Of a stretch of DNA of 8,471 nt, positions 6,805 through 8,471 are shown one piece after another. The notes beneath the pieces are model-generated. The model ran no database searches. It was not told where the DNA came from and saw nothing but the letters and a program-made list of their open reading frames with translations. The translations under genes and the position numbers were made by a program. Where the stretch lies: assembly GCA_958346165.1 (NCBI GenBank), contig CATVQO010000056.1, positions 1-8,471 on the forward strand, given 5' to 3'. This stretch comes from an uncultured Collinsella sp. GTDB lineage: Bacteria; Actinomycetota; Coriobacteriia; Coriobacteriales; Coriobacteriaceae. Position 1 is the stretch's first letter; each line of letters begins with the position of its first letter.

Positions 6805-7113
6805 TCAGCCCAGCGGACCCTGAAACAGTTCCTGATGAGTGCCCATTCTCACCAGCCTAATCACTGGGTTAGTCTTATGGGGAAGATAAAGAACGACCAC
6901 ATCGACCAAGCCATCGGATAGGTGGAAATCGATGTGGCCGTTGTAGTTTCCGCCCGGGTTTGAGAGCTCGTGGGCGCCATACTCCGCCGGAAGTGACCCA
7001 TGAGCCACAAGCTCTGCAACCGCCGCTTTAAACTCACTTTTTAGCTGCGGATGCATGCGCATCGTTCGTTTGTAGTCCACCTTAAATTGAGCCTCGACTT
7101 TAATCTCGAACAT
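6805..7113 (-). CDS. YafQ/RelE-family toxin of a type II toxin-antitoxin system
   Basis: Predicted ribosome-dependent mRNA interferase of the RelE/ParE fold, closest to the YafQ branch: it would cleave mRNA in the ribosomal A site when its antitoxin is degraded. The 102-residue length is typical. Visible family features are a helical N-terminus (KVDYKRTMRMHPQLKSEF), LPAEYGAHEL with H48, the strand HIDFHLSDG with H64 and D67, and RLVRMGTHQELF with H93 and F97. These correspond to the His/Asp set important in E. coli YafQ, so the toxin looks active. It follows the antitoxin gene with a 2-base gap; its ribosome binding site GAGGAA lies inside the antitoxin's last codons, which suggests translational coupling. 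The usual TA order, antitoxin first, is kept. It converges on the primase-helicase gene with the 73-base repeat between them. Confidence 0.87.
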   Translation of the reverse strand: MFEIKVEAQFKVDYKRTMRMHPQLKSEFKAAVAELVAHGSLPAEYGAHELSNPGGNYNGHIDFHLSDGLVDVVVLYLPHKTNPVIRLVRMGTHQELFQGPLG

Positions 7114-7115
7114 CG

Positions 7116-7415
7116 CTATTCCTCATCGAGGAATGACATAAGCTCATCAGCGTTATTGAATGACGGGCTATCGTCCGGCAAAATCCCCAACTCATGAGCC
7201 TCGGCGATCACCATGGCACGCCTCGTCGCCTCGTTGGGCACCTCCGCCCTTCCTACAATCTCAAAAGGAATCTTTCGTTGATTTACCAGCTGCCGAACGG
7301 CAAGATTGAGATAGGAATTGAGGCTGAGGCCGACCGAATCCAAGAACTCAGTCGCCTGTTCCTTGAGCCCCTCTTCGATGCGAACCGTCGTAGGCTTAAC
7401 CGTTGCAGTAGACAT
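7116..7415 (-). CDS. RelB/DinJ-family antitoxin
   Basis: Predicted antitoxin that neutralises the downstream YafQ-like toxin and represses its own operon as a ribbon-helix-helix dimer. In the 99-residue product the N-terminal DNA-binding part is TTVRIEEGLKEQATEFLDSV (9-28) followed by GLSLNSYLNLAVRQLVNQRKIPF (29-51), the pattern seen in RelB/DinJ proteins. The C-terminal half (residues 60-99) is acidic and likely wraps the toxin. The ATG at 7415 is supported by AGGAGGT 6 bases upstream. A TATACT -10 box (7447-7452, minus strand) and a perfect 36-base palindrome (7463-7498) lie upstream, consistent with autoregulation. RelB and DinJ are not separable here; pairing with a YafQ-like toxin favours DinJ. 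Confidence 0.87.
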   Translation of the reverse strand: MSTATVKPTTVRIEEGLKEQATEFLDSVGLSLNSYLNLAVRQLVNQRKIPFEIVGRAEVPNEATRRAMVIAEAHELGILPDDSPSFNNADELMSFLDEE

Positions 7416-7446
7416 ACGCGACCTCCTCGCCCTCGTCTTTTACACC

Positions 7447-7452
7447 AGTATA
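7447..7452 (-). promoter_or_regulatory. Probable -10 box of the toxin-antitoxin operon
   Basis: The minus strand reads TATACT here, 31 bases before the antitoxin ATG. The -35 region would fall at about 7470-7476, inside the left part of the 36-base palindrome, so a repressor bound there would block polymerase. No consensus -35 hexamer is visible, so this is a moderate call. Confidence 0.5.
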
Positions 7453-7462
7453 CCCAATATAA

Positions 7463-7498
7463 ATGGCAATCTGATGTTAGATAACATCAGATTGCCAT
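7463..7498. promoter_or_regulatory. Perfect 36-base palindrome: likely toxin-antitoxin operator, possibly also LOG terminator
   Basis: ATGGCAATCTGATGTTA (7463-7479) is followed by GA and then its exact complement (7482-7498). It lies between the LOG stop (7529) and the antitoxin start (7415), both genes being on the minus strand. Its position over the expected -35 of the TA promoter fits an operator bound by the RelB/DinJ-type ribbon-helix-helix dimer. As RNA from the minus strand it would fold into a 17-base-pair stem followed by CCATTTATATT, a weak U-rich tract, so it could also end LOG transcripts. The dual role is inference. Confidence 0.6.
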
Positions 7499-7528
7499 GC
7501 GTATTCATGTCGCGTGAGCACGATTGAT

Positions 7529-8287
7529 CTACATCAGCCCACTTAGGGCAATGTCGACGGCCTCGTTGAGGTCGTCGGTAATGTGCACCAGCTCCGGATC
7601 GAGCGGGCTAATCATACCGGCGTCCATCACCGGGCCGTTGAGCCAGTCGAACAGGCCCTGCCAGTACTCGGTGCCCACCAAAACGAGCGGCATACGCTTG
7701 ACCTTGTGCGTCTGCACCAGCGTGAGCACCTCGAACATCTCGTCGAGCGTGCCAAAGCCGCCGGGAAACACGATGGCGCCCGAGCTGTATTTGACGAACA
7801 TGGTCTTGCGCACAAAGAAGTAACGAAAATCCATGCCGAGGTTCACGTATTTGTTGAGCCCGTGTTCGTGCGGAAGCTCGATACCCAAGCCGACCGACTT
7901 GCCGTTCACGCTCGCCGCTCCCCTGTTGGCCGCCTCCATGACGCCGGGGCCACCGCCGGTGATAACCGCCACGCCGCGTTGGGCGATTTTGCGACCGACC
8001 GTGCGAGCCGCCTTGTAGAGCGGATCTGTCTTGGGCGTGCGGGCACTGCCGAAGATGGTCACCGCAGGACCAAGCTCGGCAAGCGCGCCAAAGCCATCGA
8101 CGAACTCTGCCTGAATGCGCAGCACGCGCCAGGGGTCGGTGTGCAACCAGTCGGTCGAGTCCTCGGGTGCCAGCAGGTTGGCGTAGGTGTTGTCCTTGGG
8201 AATCATGGGGCCGCGCATGACCACGGGACCGCGCCGGTACGTCTCGTCGTAAGCCGGCTCGCCCTCGACGTTCTCATTCTTAATCAT
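7529..8287 (-). CDS. LOG-family protein (TIGR00730-type Rossmann fold, 'lysine decarboxylase' superfamily)
   Basis: Members of this family studied in detail are phosphoribohydrolases that release a free base from nucleoside 5'-monophosphates (LONELY GUY, cytokinin activation); old 'lysine decarboxylase' labels are misleading. The 252-residue product contains AVTIFGSART (75-84), ITGGGPGVMEAANRGA (109-124), the FFVRKTMF motif (157-164) and the hallmark PGGFGTLDE (175-183). It has a roughly 70-residue N-terminal extension relative to short LOG enzymes, as in a common bacterial subgroup, whose substrate is not known from sequence. ATG 8287 is preferred because AGGAG lies 7 bases upstream; the open frame extends to 8356 but runs through the terminator-like hairpin. 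Its 3' end is duplicated as a degraded fragment at 3182-3335, marking it as the probable site where the island inserted. Confidence 0.9.
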   Translation of the reverse strand: MIKNENVEGEPAYDETYRRGPVVMRGPMIPKDNTYANLLAPEDSTDWLHTDPWRVLRIQAEFVDGFGALAELGPAVTIFGSARTPKTDPLYKAARTVGRKIAQRGVAVITGGGPGVMEAANRGAASVNGKSVGLGIELPHEHGLNKYVNLGMDFRYFFVRKTMFVKYSSGAIVFPGGFGTLDEMFEVLTLVQTHKVKRMPLVLVGTEYWQGLFDWLNGPVMDAGMISPLDPELVHITDDLNEAVDIALSGLM

Positions 8288-8311
8288 GGGCACTCCTATC
8301 GAAAATAGAAA

Positions 8312-8348
8312 CGGGCGGGGTCGACGCCATGCGTCAAACACCCGCCCG
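8312..8348 (-). terminator. GC-rich terminator-like hairpin upstream of the LOG gene
   Basis: CGGGCGGG (8312-8319) pairs with CCCGCCCG (8341-8348), and an inner GACGC-CAT-GCGTC stem extends it. Read on the minus strand the stem is followed by TTTCTATTTTC, giving the layout of a Rho-independent terminator. It would end the transcript of the gene entering from the right edge. As it lies only 25 bases before the LOG start, it could alternatively act as a leader attenuator. Confidence 0.6.
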
Positions 8349-8420
8349 AACATCAACTATTCGGTATGGTACCCACGATGCATCAAGTGCTTGCAAGGCA
8401 TCGGTCAGCGGTCGCGGCTC

Positions 8421-8471
8421 TTAGTAATCCACCGCCGCAGGACTGTTCATCCAGTCGCTCACAAACGCGCC
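8421..8471 (-). CDS. C-terminal end of an unidentified minus-strand gene (partial)
   Basis: On the minus strand the right edge reads GAFVSDWMNSPAAVDY followed by TAA at 8423-8421, with codon choice like the GC-rich flanking genes. The terminator-like hairpin 73 bases further along on the same strand supports a real gene end here. Only 16 residues are visible, too few to identify a family. An overlapping plus-strand frame is also open to the edge but its serine- and arginine-rich product looks like a shadow. Confidence 0.4.
   Translation of the reverse strand, partial: GAFVSDWMNSPAAVDY

Noticed and set aside
7583..8308. 241-codon plus-strand frame opposite the LOG gene
   Set aside because: Antisense shadow; the minus strand carries the PGGxGT and GGGPG motifs and a ribosome binding site.
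1..8471. tRNA or rRNA gene as integration target
   Set aside because: No cloverleaf-like sequence, CCA end or conserved rRNA segment was seen on either strand; the insertion footprint is in the LOG gene instead.

Overview
The window looks like chromosomal DNA from a GC-rich Gram-positive, most likely an actinobacterium of the class Coriobacteriia such as Collinsella. This is inferred from the high GC of the flanking housekeeping genes, the strong AGGAGG-type ribosome binding sites and the type of gene families; no marker gene proves it.

Left flank (1-3013, GC-rich): an M20-family dipeptidase (PepV-like, cut by the window edge) and a HAD phosphatase lie head-to-tail on the minus strand and may share a transcript. 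A DegV-family fatty-acid-binding protein is transcribed away from them on the plus strand, across a 156-base divergent promoter region containing a small palindrome.

Central insert (about 3014-7528, visibly lower GC and mosaic): it begins with a 73-base hairpin repeat and a bidirectional terminator. Next come a degraded copy of the 3' end of a LOG-family gene, a MITE-like AT-rich element with terminal inverted repeats, and a 1003-codon gene. That gene encodes an archaeo-eukaryotic-type primase domain of the TOTE conflict-system kind, an SF2 DEAD/DEAH helicase and a degenerate phospholipase-D-like tail. A second, identical copy of the 73-base hairpin follows and supplies the last codons and stop of the helicase gene. 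A YafQ/RelB-DinJ type II toxin-antitoxin operon then runs on the minus strand, with a perfect 36-base palindrome upstream of it.

Right flank (7529-8471, GC-rich): the intact LOG-family (TIGR00730-type) gene, a terminator-like hairpin behind its start, and the probable C-terminal end of another minus-strand gene.

Interpretation: the partial, roughly 90 percent identical copy of the LOG 3' end at 3182-3310, about 4.35 kb from and in the same orientation as the true 3' end at 7529, looks like the scar of insertion of a small defence-type island between two convergent core genes (degV and the LOG gene). The island carries a nucleic-acid-targeting primase-helicase and a toxin-antitoxin pair but no visible integrase. 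How it moved, and whether the primase-helicase acts alone in defence, cannot be settled from sequence reading.
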